Part shown: positions 36,706-48,995 of the stretch, piece by piece
How the letters are laid out: each line of letters starts with the position of its first letter
Numbering within the stretch: position 1 is the stretch's first letter
From: Mya arenaria
Taxonomy: Eukaryota > Mollusca > Bivalvia > Myida > Myidae
Direction of reading: 5' to 3'
NCBI RefSeq assembly: GCF_026914265.1
Contig: NC_069125.1
Coordinates: 64,593,479-64,657,478 of the forward strand
Length of the DNA: 64,000 bases
Notes under the pieces: generated by a model
The model's input: the letters and a program-made list of their open reading frames with translations, nothing else
Told to the model about the DNA's origin: nothing
Database searches by the model: none
Position numbers and translations under genes: made by a program

Positions 36706-37140
36706 TTGGCACGGTAACCACTTCACTCACAACATTTCAAGTTTGTGTGTTTTAATTGTAAAGAAGTTAAACTTGTTTGCTTTAAAAATGTTCTGATGTC
36801 TAACTTTCTGAGCCTGACTATACGTTACATTTCTTAACGAAATATGTGTTGTATAGTCGTAATAGAGTCTTTATAACATATTCAACAATTGTCACCGTCA
36901 TTGTTATTCTCAAGACTTTGGTATGTTCATGCAGTCGTAAACCAGAATCATGACGTAAGTAAATAATTACCCATGCCCCCTACACCACAAAATAACTTAT
37001 GACAATTTTAAATCTCAATTTTAATTCAATTCACAACATAAGCGCTTAGCATGATTTAGTTTTTATACGGTTTAATTCTTTTCAAAAGCGCACTATTTAA
37101 AGGTCATGGTATCGTGCCTCTACATATGTTAAGAAGGTGT
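36706..37140. other. unique spacer
   Basis: AT-rich, with nothing supported. Confidence 0.4.
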
Positions 37141-37230
37141 GTAATCGGTACGGTGGGAAACTCACCCTTTCAACGAGGGGTCCCGGGTTCGAGCCCTGTC
37201 AACGAGGGGTCCCGGGTTCGAGCCCTGTCT
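37141..37230 (+). repeat. tRNA-like (SINE head) fragment with a 29-bp tandem duplication of its B box
   Basis: CAACGAGGGGTCCCGGGTTC, continuing GAGCCCTGT, occurs at 37171-37199 and again, identical, at 37200-37228. The core GGGTTCGAGCCC is a good B-box/T-arm sequence. No paired acceptor stem is seen, so this is a tRNA-derived repeat fragment, not a tRNA gene. Confidence 0.55.
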
Positions 37231-37315
37231 GGAAATCCGTGATGCACAACGAAACTGTCAAATAAAACGCGCAATTGTCATGACCGCCTGATAACGCGTG
37301 GGAATGCCAACGGGA

Positions 37316-37633
37316 CTCCTCGGCCATTTTTATAGAAAACAACCTCGGATGTATTTGGACGGTTTACATACTCAGAAATTGATATGTTTAGTCCGCTGCA
37401 AGTAGATGGCGTAGTAATTTAATGTTGCAGTAAAAAGTTATGACTTAACTCTTGGTAATCTTAATTATGTTTGCAATAAAACACTTGACTGGCAATCAAT
37501 TTAAACTTAGATCAACAAATATAAGCTAAACAACTACATTTGATTAATGATTTAATTCAAAATTTCAAGAACTACTTCTACTGATGTACCGGCAAACATC
37601 CGAGGTTGTTTTCGATAAAAATTGCCGAGGAGA
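37316..37633. mobile_element. MITE-like element with ~39-bp inverted repeats
   Basis: The left arm CTCCTCGGCCATTTTTATAG, then AAAACAACCTCGGATGT (37316-37352), is mirrored by the inverse of 37633-37594 (CTCCTCGGCAATTTTTATCG, then AAAACAACCTCGGATGT). About 36 of 39 positions match. The 240 bases between have no coding content. Target-site duplications are not obvious. Confidence 0.72.
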
Positions 37634-38939
37634 TCCGAATGATGGGAATGCATGGGTGTAGAGAGTAAACGTAGAGCGTAAACTGTTCCGTTGTCGTAAC
37701 CATCGTTGAGAAGCTAAACCCATAGCAACGAATCTAGTGGACATCATGTTGTCGAGTCCTGTGGTATGGTGTGTACTTGACGAAAAATGTAAAATTTAAA
37801 TTTCTCTTTTTGACTTATCACTCATGTACATTTTTTGCAACATAAGTTATTTTTAATCATGCCATTCTGAAATGTGGAAAAATGACTTAATTGAGGTTGA
37901 GAAATGACTTGAATACTTTCGTTATATTGTAGCATGATGTCTAAATACTTTATGAACGTGTGTAAAAAGTAGGGCTGGTCAGGGTACTAAAAGCGTAGAG
38001 CTTGTTTGTGCCTGATGATATTAAACTTTACGTTGACATTAATCATTTTAAAAGCTTTCGTACATGTATCATATGAGTGAACATATAGGCTCCAACAGAA
38101 ACTGAACCATTTAATCTTCTTTATATTTTTACACTCACGTTCTTAATTTGATTCGACACAACCACAAGCGGCTTAAGAGGGGGTGGGGGCGGGGCGCACC
38201 CGGCGTGCGCTCTTTCTAAAATCCTCTAAGTTTACCTTTTATTTTTATTTGGAAGAAAATAGTTATGACATACGCAAAAATGGACCATTTCTGAATAAAA
38301 ATGTTAACATTTGCTTGAGGGGGTAAACCCAATCCCCAATGCAAACAGTTTATGCCATATACATTCAATTCTGAGGGAGGGGCGCATGTCAAAGTGTTGC
38401 GCCCCTAAGTAACGTCCCCTCTTGCGTTTTATTCCATGATCCGCTCCTGATAAGATTTTAAAAAAAAGTTCCGACGGTATTTTCTAACTTATTTTAACAC
38501 CGTCTCGTAAATGGAGCCTCTTTTGATATTGTACACTTTATTTCACACATGCTCATCCCATCAGCCTAACACATACTTGTGAAATGTTTCTCTCGCCAAA
38601 CTAATAAATACTGTTCTAGTTTCCCATCGACATTTCTCTTTAAAGATAATATCTGAAACCCGCTCCTTAAATTGGCAAACATATTTTTATTGTTTAGTAA
38701 TTTCAGTCCTTTAAATGATTGAATTGAAGTTTGATATATAGAAATTGTGATTTTCTTTGTGTGTTTTACGTTTATTTCTAAATTAGTTGTTCCATTCTTT
38801 GCGATTCATAGGTTGTCAATTTAGAATTATATTTCCAAATGTTACCTTATCATAATTATTTACTAAACAAGGCAATACATAGACGCTTTTGATTGAATGT
38901 CGTTAGATGGTTTAGTTAGTATTAACTTATACATTTTAC
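37634..38939. other. intergenic, with a G/C-rich patch that may be an old repeat
   Basis: A G-rich stretch at about 38165-38210 and GGGAGGGGCGCATG/GCGCCCCTAAG near 38375-38410 look like the ends of a degenerate non-coding element. No gene is supported. Confidence 0.35.
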
Positions 38940-39164
38940 AACGATTATGAAACAAGTTATTACATCGTTATATTTATCACTCTCGTTGGCACGATTTAAC
39001 ACGAGAGCATGATCTTATGTTGTGGGGGAAACCGGAGTACGCGGACGAAACCCACTTGTCCGGCTTGGTGACCACGAATTAAACTCACATGCGCCCTGGC
39101 CGGGAATCGAACCTGGGGTCGCTTAACTGAGAAGCGAGTGCGCTAACTACTGCGCTAACCGGAC
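38940..39164 (-). mobile_element. tRNA-derived SINE, minus strand
   Basis: On the minus strand the element opens at 39164 with a tRNA-like head: GTCCGGTTAGCGCAGTAGTT (A box), a TCGCTT/AAGCGA anticodon-arm-like stem, and GGTTCGATTCCCGG (B box). The body that follows contains GGGTTTCGTCCGCGTACTCC, GGTTTCCCCCACAACATAAG and TCGTGCCAACGAGAGTGAT, which I recognise as the conserved central domain shared by many molluscan SINEs. It ends in AT-rich sequence. The head lacks a closed acceptor stem, so it is not a functional tRNA. The 3' limit is approximate. Confidence 0.85.
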
Positions 39165-42100
39165 AACAAAAAAGTTTTTTAATTACTCTGATGCATAAAA
39201 TGTAGATAACTAAAAGCACTAAGTAGTTTATCACAACTCATCGATGCAAAATTGAAATTGACAGATGCGCCTTCGTTTTTAACCATTTTAGTTAGAATTG
39301 AAAGGACATTGGATGTTTTTTATCCCACACTTCAATGATAACAAAAAATAAGTTAAGTGCTACGCTGATGGAGTTTTTCTATCATATTCCTTGAAAGACG
39401 AATCTTATTTTATTGATGAAAATACAAGTTACCACGTGCGAGGGGTTATTCATGTTAATCTTTTCCCACTGTCTGTACCGATCGAACCCACCCCAGGAGC
39501 TCACCTGATACACACATCAACAACAGTCAACAGATTTGTATTGCATTTTTATCGCACTGTTTTTAAAGCAGATTAGTGATGACCAGTGCATAAATCTAAA
39601 ATTAAATAATGTACCTTCTATGTACGTTTATTTTGCCTTTTACAGCTCAATGCATTACTATCTTGATATCAAATTGGATGACCAGTTTAACAAAATAATT
39701 GAATAATTCAAAGTTTCGTTCACAAAGTGAAAACAAAATGTTCTGAAGGCATAACCATTCCATTTGAACATTTTGCTTAAAATAGTGAAATGCACATATG
39801 CGTCAATTTGTAAACGTCTGGGTCATCAGCGTAATGGGAATGGACAGATTGGTTTAATGTGATTCAATGGGTGTAATTAAATACGCTGATATTATTTCTT
39901 AAACTCCTTTTAAAGTTCCGTTTGTTTAATTGACTACATTTACCCCCTTAAATACCTGATCGTCGATGAAAAAGATAACTTTCACTTGATTTAATTCTCA
40001 ACGATATTTGCAAAGTTTAAGGCTTTCAGCTTTTGAATATTGCCTGATTTTGAGAATAAACAACAATGCCCCTATATTTATTGCTTTTTTACACGCAAAC
40101 ATTTTCGTCTTCTTAATTTTACTGCCACTGTCCATTTTTTGGATTGTTTCTTCACTATTTATATCAATACAAAGCGTGAAAATTCCATTTAGGAATATAG
40201 TTTATGGCATCTTTGAATAGAACTTCAATACACTTTAAGAAGCGCATGATAATGGCGATACATGCGACCAAAATGTCGTGAAAATCCTTCAGCATAGTTT
40301 GAACAATGATCTGTAGTCATGAAACAAATATGCTTAAAAGTCCAGCCAAAGAAAATACGACATCGTGTAAATTTGTCACATTGAAAGCTAGGAAACAGAC
40401 ATTTATAGTTACGATCAGGCAAATATGTGTGTCTTCGTCTGAGTAAAGACTTTACTACCAACACTCCTTTGCAAATAGAAAAAGTTTGTGATGATGACGA
40501 TCTTTTATTAGCTTCGCAGACAGATCATGAAGTCACGCGACGGATTTTAAATGAATTTAAATTACAGTGATGTGATGTTCAGAAATGTGTCCATGAGAAT
40601 ACATGACAAACACCGCAAGAGGGGATTGAAAGGGAAGGCGGAGAAAGATCTAAAGAATTTAAAAAGAAAGCACTTCGAAGCAGTTAAATCAGCTATACAG
40701 AACGGCTTTAAACTATGACCATGTCATGCCTTGTTAATTTGCGTAATGCGTATTCAATGATATAGGTGCACGGCCGAGTTGGAGAACGGCACATATGGCT
40801 ATAAAACAAGAACAGATCTGCTGGTCTGGGGAAGAGCTTAGGAGAAGAATAATTAATAATGTATAATTTATGCCCATTGAATACACAAACGTCTGGTGCC
40901 CGTGAAATGCGTTGTTGAGGTATCTGCTATGCCGTCCATAATTAACCTTGGTTGGGGACCCTCAAAGGAACGTGCAAAATGGACTTACACAAGTGCACGC
41001 TGGTGTTTTTAGGTACGTAACCTTTATATCTACGTTCATTTTAAAATTTATTTCCATTTTTAAGTGTGTGTTTTTATTTTACTTATGTTTCATGGCAAAA
41101 CATAATTTTATTGTTAGTTTTATTTTAGCAGGGAATTGGTTGTGCAGTGTGTTGGGTATATAACATTTCACATAAAAAATAATATCTCTAATACTGAAAC
41201 AGATTTTGTACAAAACACACATGAAAAACATCATCTCAAGAATTTCCTTTTCTAAATCGGAGTCTAGATTCTGACTTGAGAGCTCTCGTAAATATCAACC
41301 AAGAAGGCATACAATGAGTTATTATTACATCTATTTGTCTTGACTTAGAACTAAAAATATTGGAGTTATAATTGTAAAATTGTAACTAATAAAACTATAC
41401 AATAAATGTGCGTGCGCGAACTGGACTTATTACCCGGACTGACAAGAATACTTATATGCTTACACACGGAATATAGACGTTCGTGTGGAAAACTATTACG
41501 GAATCTGTTATACAAACAATTCTACGTAAATAAATTGCCAAGCCAATATTATAAGTGAATATAAACAGTTTTAAGGTAGATAGATAGATTCTTTTATTCC
41601 TCAAATGCCAATGTCACCTTAAATATACAACACAACTTTAGTAAAATAGTATAACTATTAACCGCAGTTAACACAATTAAAAGAACTAATCATTTAGATT
41701 TAAAGATTTGCAAATAAAGTACTTTTAAAAATGTATATAATAGTTCTTATTAATATACAAGGGTGATTTGAACCTTGTAATTATGCTAGTAGCAAAAAAC
41801 AACAAAACATTTTTATTAATAAAAGAGTGATGGTTCCTATAGCCTGCGATTTATACAGTTTTATTTTTTTAAATATTTCTGGGTAACATTTGTATTTCAT
41901 TCGATAACAATATACCGCAATAACAGTTCTTAAATAATAAACTGCAAACATGGCAACCATTGAACAAGATTATAACTACAAATGTGCCGTTTCTTGCCAA
42001 AATCAACTTACTGATTTGGTACAAAATATTACTAAACAGCAACCATATAAACACTGTGATACTTTGTAAAGTGACCTCAAATTGATTAGTTTTATAGAGG

Positions 42101-42782
42101 ATCAACCGCTAGCTTCTATGAACATATTGAACATTTTATTTCCATTTTTCATTTTCTTAGAATATTTTTAATTAACTGCACTCTCTCAGACCTAGCTATC
42201 CGCGTGCCAGACTCGTAAACTTGTTTCGAAGTATTGTAAGTCTATTGTCGACAATCTAGACCGATCATGTCATAATTCAATGTATTATTCAGAATTTAAT
42301 ATTTAAATTTCAAAGTATGGCTGCACATGGCCTCATGTTACTCTGAAATAAAATTATAAAAACATTGACAAAATTTGTACGTGGAATTTCTAGTTGTATG
42401 AAATCGGTTCCAAAAAAATACCTTTAATATTCATTATTCAATTGCATTCAGCTAGAGGAAAACGATACTTAATTGTTTCTGTCGATTCTGTTTTCTTAGG
42501 CAAAAGATGACTGTACATTTGGCAACTTTTGGTCTTGTTATGTTGATAAAAGAAACACAACACCATTTTTTAAAACGAATTCACAACAAATATCATCATT
42601 CTATTTTCTTTTCATTAAGCATTTCTATGCGGAAATTGCAAGCTTTGAAACAAGGTACATGTGTAGTTGGATAGTCTGCAGTATTGTATATAACGTGTTT
42701 GATTTCTTAGATGTTTTAGCGGATTACGCATGTCGTAATCCAAGGTCCTATAGAGACTGGCGTTGCTTAGGAAAGGCTCCGC
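39165..42782. other. intergenic; one weak exon-like segment at 40409-40570
   Basis: This 3.6 kb is mostly structureless. Bases 40409-40570 (plus) follow TTTATAG and are open for 53 codons up to a TGA, with a protein-like sequence (GKYVCLRLSKDF, VCDDDDLLLASQTDHEVTRR). A Lys-rich 41-codon frame follows at about 40592-40720. Without flanking exons or a recognised family I treat both as unproven. Confidence 0.3.
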
Positions 42783-42822
42783 TCAGCTCAGCTTAGCTCA
42801 GCTCAGCTCAGCTCAGCTTAGG
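42783..42822. repeat. (GCTCA)n pentanucleotide repeat
   Basis: About eight GCTCA units, with two GCTTA variants, the second at the end. Confidence 0.9.
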
Positions 42823-43319
42823 ATATGATTTTAAGGTATCCGATGGACAAATGAACGTGTCATTCCATCAAGCCTTGGCAATAACTATGAATGCGTGTTA
42901 AACCCATGTAATTTTTCGGATACCCTAATTTGTTTGACTCTGCGGTAATATGGGCGATAACACGCATACTATCAAAGACGATTATGACGATCGCCCGAAG
43001 CTTGTAGTAAAATTAGAATTATTACGATGACCCTACGATAAGCCAAGCTATCTCACAATTCTGTACGCTTTCTGACACATGTAACTTCGCGATTCTTCGG
43101 GCATTATCGTAGCAGGATCGTATACAAACGTCGAGCGGTCGTATCATTGTACACGTACCTTCGTCGTGTGAATTCCTGTTTCAATTATAGAAAAACTTAA
43201 TATTCGACACGGCATTTCTCACAATAAAAACGGAATATGATCATTATCTTGCGCTCAAACGATACTCGCATTGTGTCGCATTGATATCAGCACTACTCGA
43301 AGAAATGACGTAAAGCTAC
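42823..43319. other. unique spacer before the 34-bp array
   Basis: Slightly richer in CG dinucleotides than the surroundings (TTATCGTAGCAGGATCGTAT, ACGTCGAGCGGTCGTATC). No gene or repeat family is recognised. Confidence 0.35.
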
Positions 43320-46300
43320 TTCGCACAATATATCCAAATGGGTTCCGCCAATACTTCGCACAATATGTCCCAGAGATTCCGCCAATACTTCGCTCAATAT
43401 GTCCCAGAGATTCCGCCACTACTTCGCTCAATATGTCCCAGAGATTCCACCACTACCTCGCTCAATATGTCCCAGAGATTAAGCCACTACTTCGCTCAAT
43501 ATGTCCAAGAGATTCCGCCATTACTTCGCTCAATATGTCACAGAGATTCCGCCACTACTTCGCTCAATATGTCTCAGAGATTACGCCACTACTTCGCTCA
43601 ATATGTCCAAGAGATTACGCCACTACTTCGCTCAATATGTCCCAGAGATTACGCGACTACTTCGCTCAATATGTCCCAGAGATTCCGCGACTACTTCGCT
43701 AAATATGTCCCAGAGATATCGCCACTACTTCACACAAAATGCCGTAGAGATTCCGCTACTACTTCGCTCAATATGTTCCAGAGATTACGCCACTACTTCG
43801 CTCAATATGTCCCAGAGATCCCGCAACTACTTTGCACAATATATCCCAGAGATAACGCCAATACTTCGCACAGTATGTCCCAGAGATTAAGCCACTACTT
43901 CGCTCAATATGTCCAAGAGATTCCGCCACTACTTCGCTCAATATGTCTCAGAGATTACGCCACTACTTCGCTCAATATGACCAAGAGATTACGCCACTAC
44001 TTCGCTCAATATGTCCCAGAGATTACGCCACTACTTCGCTCAATATGTCCCAGAGATTCCGAGACTACTTCGCTCAATATGTCCCAGAGATTACGCCACT
44101 ACTTCGCTCAATATGTCCCAGAGATTACGCCATTACTTCGCTCAATATGTCCCACAGATTCCGCTACTACTTCGCACAATATGTCCCAGAGATATCGCCA
44201 CTACTTCACACAAAATGCCGTAGAGATTCCGCCACTACTTCGATCTATATGTTCCAGAGATTACGCCACTACTTCGCTCAATATGTCCCAGAGATTCCGC
44301 TACTACTTCGCACAATATGTCCCAGAGATATCGCCACTACTTCTCACAATATGTCGTAGAGATTCCGCCACTACTTCGCTCAATATGTCGTAGAGATTCA
44401 GCCGCTACTTCGCTCAATATGTCGTAGAGATTCAGCCGCTACTTCGCTCAATATGTCGTAGAGTATCCCCTACTACTTCTCACAATATGCCGAAGAGATT
44501 CCGCCACTACTTCGCTCTATATGTCCCAGAGATTCCGCGACTATTCGCACAATATGTCGTGGAGATTCAGCCTCTACTTCACACAAAATGCCGTAGAGAT
44601 TCCACCAATACATCGCACAATATGCCGTAGAGATTCCGCCACTACTTCGCATAAAAATGCCGTAAAGATTTCGCCACTACTTCGCTAAATATATTGAAGA
44701 GATTCCGCTGCTACTTCGCTCAATATGTCGTAGGGATTCCACCACTACTTCGCTTCATATGTCGTAGGGATTCCGCTACTACTTCGCTCAATATGTCGTA
44801 GAGATTCAGCCGCTACTTCGCTCAATATGTCGTAGAGTATCCTCTACTACTTCTCACAATATGTTGTAGAGATTCCGCCACTACTTCGCTCAATATGTCG
44901 TAGAGATTCAGCCGCTACTTCGCTCAATATGTCGTAGAGATTCAGCCGCTACTTCGCTCAATATGTCGTAGAGTATCCCCTACTACTTCTCACAATATGT
45001 CGTAGAGATTCCGCCACTACTTCACACAAAATGCCGTAGAGATTCCGCCACTACTTCGCTCTATATGTCCCAGAGATTCCGCGACTATTCGCATAATATG
45101 TCGTGGAGATTCAGCCTCTACTTCGCACAAAATGCCGTAGAGATTCCACCACTTCATCGCACAATATGCCGTAGAGATTCCGCCACTACTTCGCAGAAAA
45201 TGCCGTAAAGATTTCGCCACTACTTCACTGAATATATTGAAGAGATTCCACTGCTACTTCGCTCAATATGTCGTAGGGATTCCGTTACTACTTCACTCAA
45301 TATGTCGTAGGGATTCCACCACTACTTCGCTTCATATGTCGTAGGGATTCCGCTACTACTTCGCTCAATATGTCGTAGAGATTCCGCTGCTACTTCGCTG
45401 AATATGTCGTAGGGATTCCGCCACTACTTCGCTAAATATGTCCCAGAGATTCCACCACTACTTCGCTGTAAATGCCGTAGAGATTCCGTCGCTACTTCGC
45501 TTAATATGTCGTAGAGATTCAGCCACTACTTCGCACAATATGGCGTAGAGATTCAGCCTCTACTTCGCTCAATATGTCGTAGAGATTCCGCCACTACTTC
45601 GCTCAATATGTCGTAGAGATTCAGCCACTACTTCGCTCAATATGTCGTAGTGATTCAGCCGCTACTTCGCTCAATATGTCGTAGAGTATCCCCTACTACC
45701 TCTCACAATATGTCGTAGAGATTCCGCCACTACTTCGCTCAATATGTCGTAGAGATTCAGCCGCTACTTCGCTCAATATGTCGTAGAGATTCAGCCACTA
45801 CTTCGCTCAATATGTCGTAGAGTATCCCCTACTACTTCTCACAATATGTCGTAGAGATTTCGCCACTACTTCTCACAATATGTCGTAGAGATTCCGCTGA
45901 TACTTCGCTCAATATGTCGTAGAGATTCAGCCACTACTTCGCACAATATGCCGTAGAGATTCCGCCACTACTTTGCTCAATATGTCGTAGAGATTCAGCC
46001 GCTACTTCGCTCAATATGTCGTAGATATTCCGCTGATACTTCGCTCAATATGTCGTAGAGTTTCCCAAACTACTTCTCACAATATGTCGTAGAGATTCCA
46101 CCACTACTTCGCTCAATATGTCGTAAAGTTTCCCCTACTACTTCGCTATAAATGCCGTAGAGATTCCGCCGCTACTTCGCTCAATATGTCGTAGAGTTTC
46201 CCCTACTACTTCGCTATAAATGCAGTAGAGATTCCGCCGCTACTTCGCTCAATATGTCGTAGAGTTTCCCTTACTACTTCGCTATAAATGCCGTAGAGAT

Positions 46301-48995
46301 TCCGCCGCTACTTCGCTCAATATGTCGTAGAGTTTCCCCTACTACTTCGCTATAAATGCCGTAGAGATTCCGCCGCTACTTCGCTCAATATGTCGTAGAG
46401 TTTCCCCCTACTACTTCGCTATAAATGCCGTAGAGATTCCGCCACTACTTCGCTCAATATGTCGTAGAGTTTCCCCTACTACTTCGCTATAAATGCCGTA
46501 CAGATTCCGCCGCTACTTCGCTCAATATGTCGTAGAGATTCAGCCACTACTTCGCACAATATGTCGTAGAGATTCAGCCACTACTTCGCACAATATGGCG
46601 TAGAGATTCAGCCACTACTTCGCACAATATGTCGTAGAGATTTAGCCGCTACTCCGCACAATATGGCGTAGAGGTTCAGCCGCTACTTCGCACAATATGT
46701 CGTAGAGATTCAGCCACTACTTTTCACAATATGTCGTAGAGATTCAGCCACTACTTCGCACAATATGTCGTAGAGATTCAGCCACTACTTCGCACAATAT
46801 GTCGTAGAGGTTCAGCCGCTACTTCGCTCAATATGTCGTAGGGATTCCGCTGCTACTTCGCTCAATATGTCGTAGAGATTCCGCTGCTACTTCGCTGAAT
46901 ATGTCGTAGGGATTCCGCCACTACTTCGCTAAATATGTCCCAGAGATTCCACCACTACTTCGCTGTAAATGCCGTAGAGATTCCGTCGCTACTTCGCTTA
47001 ATATGTCGTAGAGATTCAGCCACTACTTCGCACAATATGGCGTAGAGATTCAGCCTCTACTTCGCTCAATATGTCGTAGAGATTCCGCCACTACTTCGCT
47101 AAATATGTCGTAGAGATTCAGCCACTACTTCGCTCAATATGTCGTAGAGATTTAGCCGCTACTTCGCTCAATATATCGTAGAGTATCCCCTACTACCTCT
47201 CACAATATGTCGTAGAGATTCCGCCACTACTTCGCTCAATATGTCGTAGAGATTCAGCCGCTACTTCGCTCAATATGTCGTAGAGATTCAGCCACTACTT
47301 CGCTCAATATGTCGTAGAGTATCCCCTACTACTTCTCACAATATGTCGTAGAGATTTCGCCACTACTTCTCACAATATGTCGTAGAGATTCCGCTGATAC
47401 TTCGCTCAATATGTCGTAGAGATTCAGCCACTACTTCGCACAATATGCCGTAGAGATTCCGCCACTACTTTGCTCAATATGTCGTAGAGATTCAGCCGCT
47501 ACTTCGCTCAATATGTCGTAGATATTCCGCTGATACTTCGCTCAATATGTCGTAGAGTTTCCCAAACTACTTCTCACAATATGTCGTAGAGATTCCACCA
47601 CTACTTCGCTCAATATGTCGTAAAGTTTCCCCTACTACTTCGCTATAAATGCCGTAGAGATTCCGCCGCTACTTCGCTCAATATGTCGTAGAGTTTCCCC
47701 TACTACTTCGCTATAAATGCAGTAGAGATTCCGCCGCTACTTCGCTCAATATGTCGTAGAGTTTCCCTTACTACTTCGCTATAAATGCCGTAGAGATTCC
47801 GCCGCTACTTCGCTCAATATGTCGTAGAGTTTCCCCTACTACTTCGCTATAAATGCCGTAGAGATTCCGCCGCTACTTCGCTCAATATGTCGTAGAGTTT
47901 CCCCCTACTACTTCGCTATAAATGCCGTAGAGATTCCGCCACTACTTCGCTCAATATGTCGTAGAGTTTCCCCTACTACTTCGCTATAAATGCCGTACAG
48001 ATTCCGCCGCTACTTCGCTCAATATGTCGTAGAGATTCAGCCACTACTTCGCACAATATGTCGTAGAGATTCAGCCACTACTTCGCACAATATGGCGTAG
48101 AGATTCAGCCACTACTTCGCACAATATGTCGTAGAGATTTAGCCGCTACTCCGCACAATATGGCGTAGAGGTTCAGCCGCTACTTCGCACAATATGTCGT
48201 AGAGATTCAGCCACTACTTTTCACAATATGTCGTAGAGATTCAGCCACTACTTCGCACAATATGTCGTAGAGATTCAGCCACTACTTCGCACAATATGGC
48301 GTAGAGGTTCAGCCGCTACTTCGCTCAATATGTCGTAGAGATTCAGCCACTACTTCGCACAATATGTCGTAGAGATTCAGCCACTACTTCGCACAATATG
48401 GCGTAGAGGTTCAGCCGCTACTTCGCTCAATATGTCGTAGAGATTCCGCCACTACTTCGCACAATATGCCGTAGAGTTTCCCCTACTACTTCGCTCAATA
48501 TGTCGTAGAGATTCAGCCACTACCTCGCTGAATATGTCGTAGAGATTCAGCCGCTACTTCGCTGAATATGTCGTAGAGATTCAGCCACTACATCGCTGAA
48601 TATGTCGTAGAGATTCCGCCGCTACTTCGCTCAATATGTCGTAGAGATTCCGCCGCTACTTCGCTCAAAATGTCGTTGAGATTCCGCTGCTACTTCGCTC
48701 AATATGTCGTAGAGATTCCGCTGCTACTTCGCTCAATATGTCGTAGAGATTCCGCTGCTACTTCGCTCAATATGTCGTAGAGATTCCGCTGCTACTGCGC
48801 TCAATATGTCCCAGAGATTCCGCTGCTACTTCGCTGAATATGTCGTAGGGATTCCGCTGCTACTTCGCTCAATATGTCGTAGAGATTCCGCCACTACTTC
48901 GCTCAATATGTCGTAGAGATTCCGCTGCTACTTCGCTCAATATGTCGTAGGGATTCCGCCACTACTTCGCTCAATGTCGTAAAGATTCTGCGACT
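43320..48995. repeat. 34-bp satellite/minisatellite, about 165 copies
   Basis: The basic unit reads near CCACTACTTCGCTCAATATG then TCGTAGAGATTCCG. The left ~1 kb uses TCCCAGAGATT forms, the rest TCGTAGAGATT forms. Other variants (GAGTATCCCCTACTACTTCT, CGCTATAAATGCCGTAGAG, GGCGTAGAG) are arranged in ordered blocks. Higher-order periods are visible: about 374 bp (43571 against 43944), about 543 bp (44521 against 45064) and about 1,498 bp. The TCCCAG type lacks stops, giving the chance 351-codon frame at the left; the TCGTAG type introduces TAG and closes it. Confidence 0.97.
45371..48328. repeat. ~1.5-kb near-identical direct duplication within the 34-bp array
   Basis: Bases 45371 to about 46830 recur at 46869 to about 48328 with a constant offset of 1,498 bp (44 units). 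I found only about five substitutions by eye, near 45604, 45650, 45659, 45677 and 46802. The offset is unchanged from start to end, so no net insertion or deletion has occurred since copying. Confidence 0.9.

Noticed and set aside
32312-36796. Many overlapping open frames of 100-309 codons, e.g. with a repeating RSVTCPFCTVSTASTTNST pattern
   Set aside because: They arise because the 55-bp unit lacks stops in its consensus; all three frames and both strands are open in places, with no start context and no selection at codon positions.
39091-39164. Minus-strand tRNA gene
   Set aside because: A and B boxes are present but no acceptor stem closes, and the sequence runs into a SINE body.
43271-44393. 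351-codon plus-strand frame
   Set aside because: Lies wholly in the 34-bp array, ends where the TCGTAG unit type begins, and other frames are also open.
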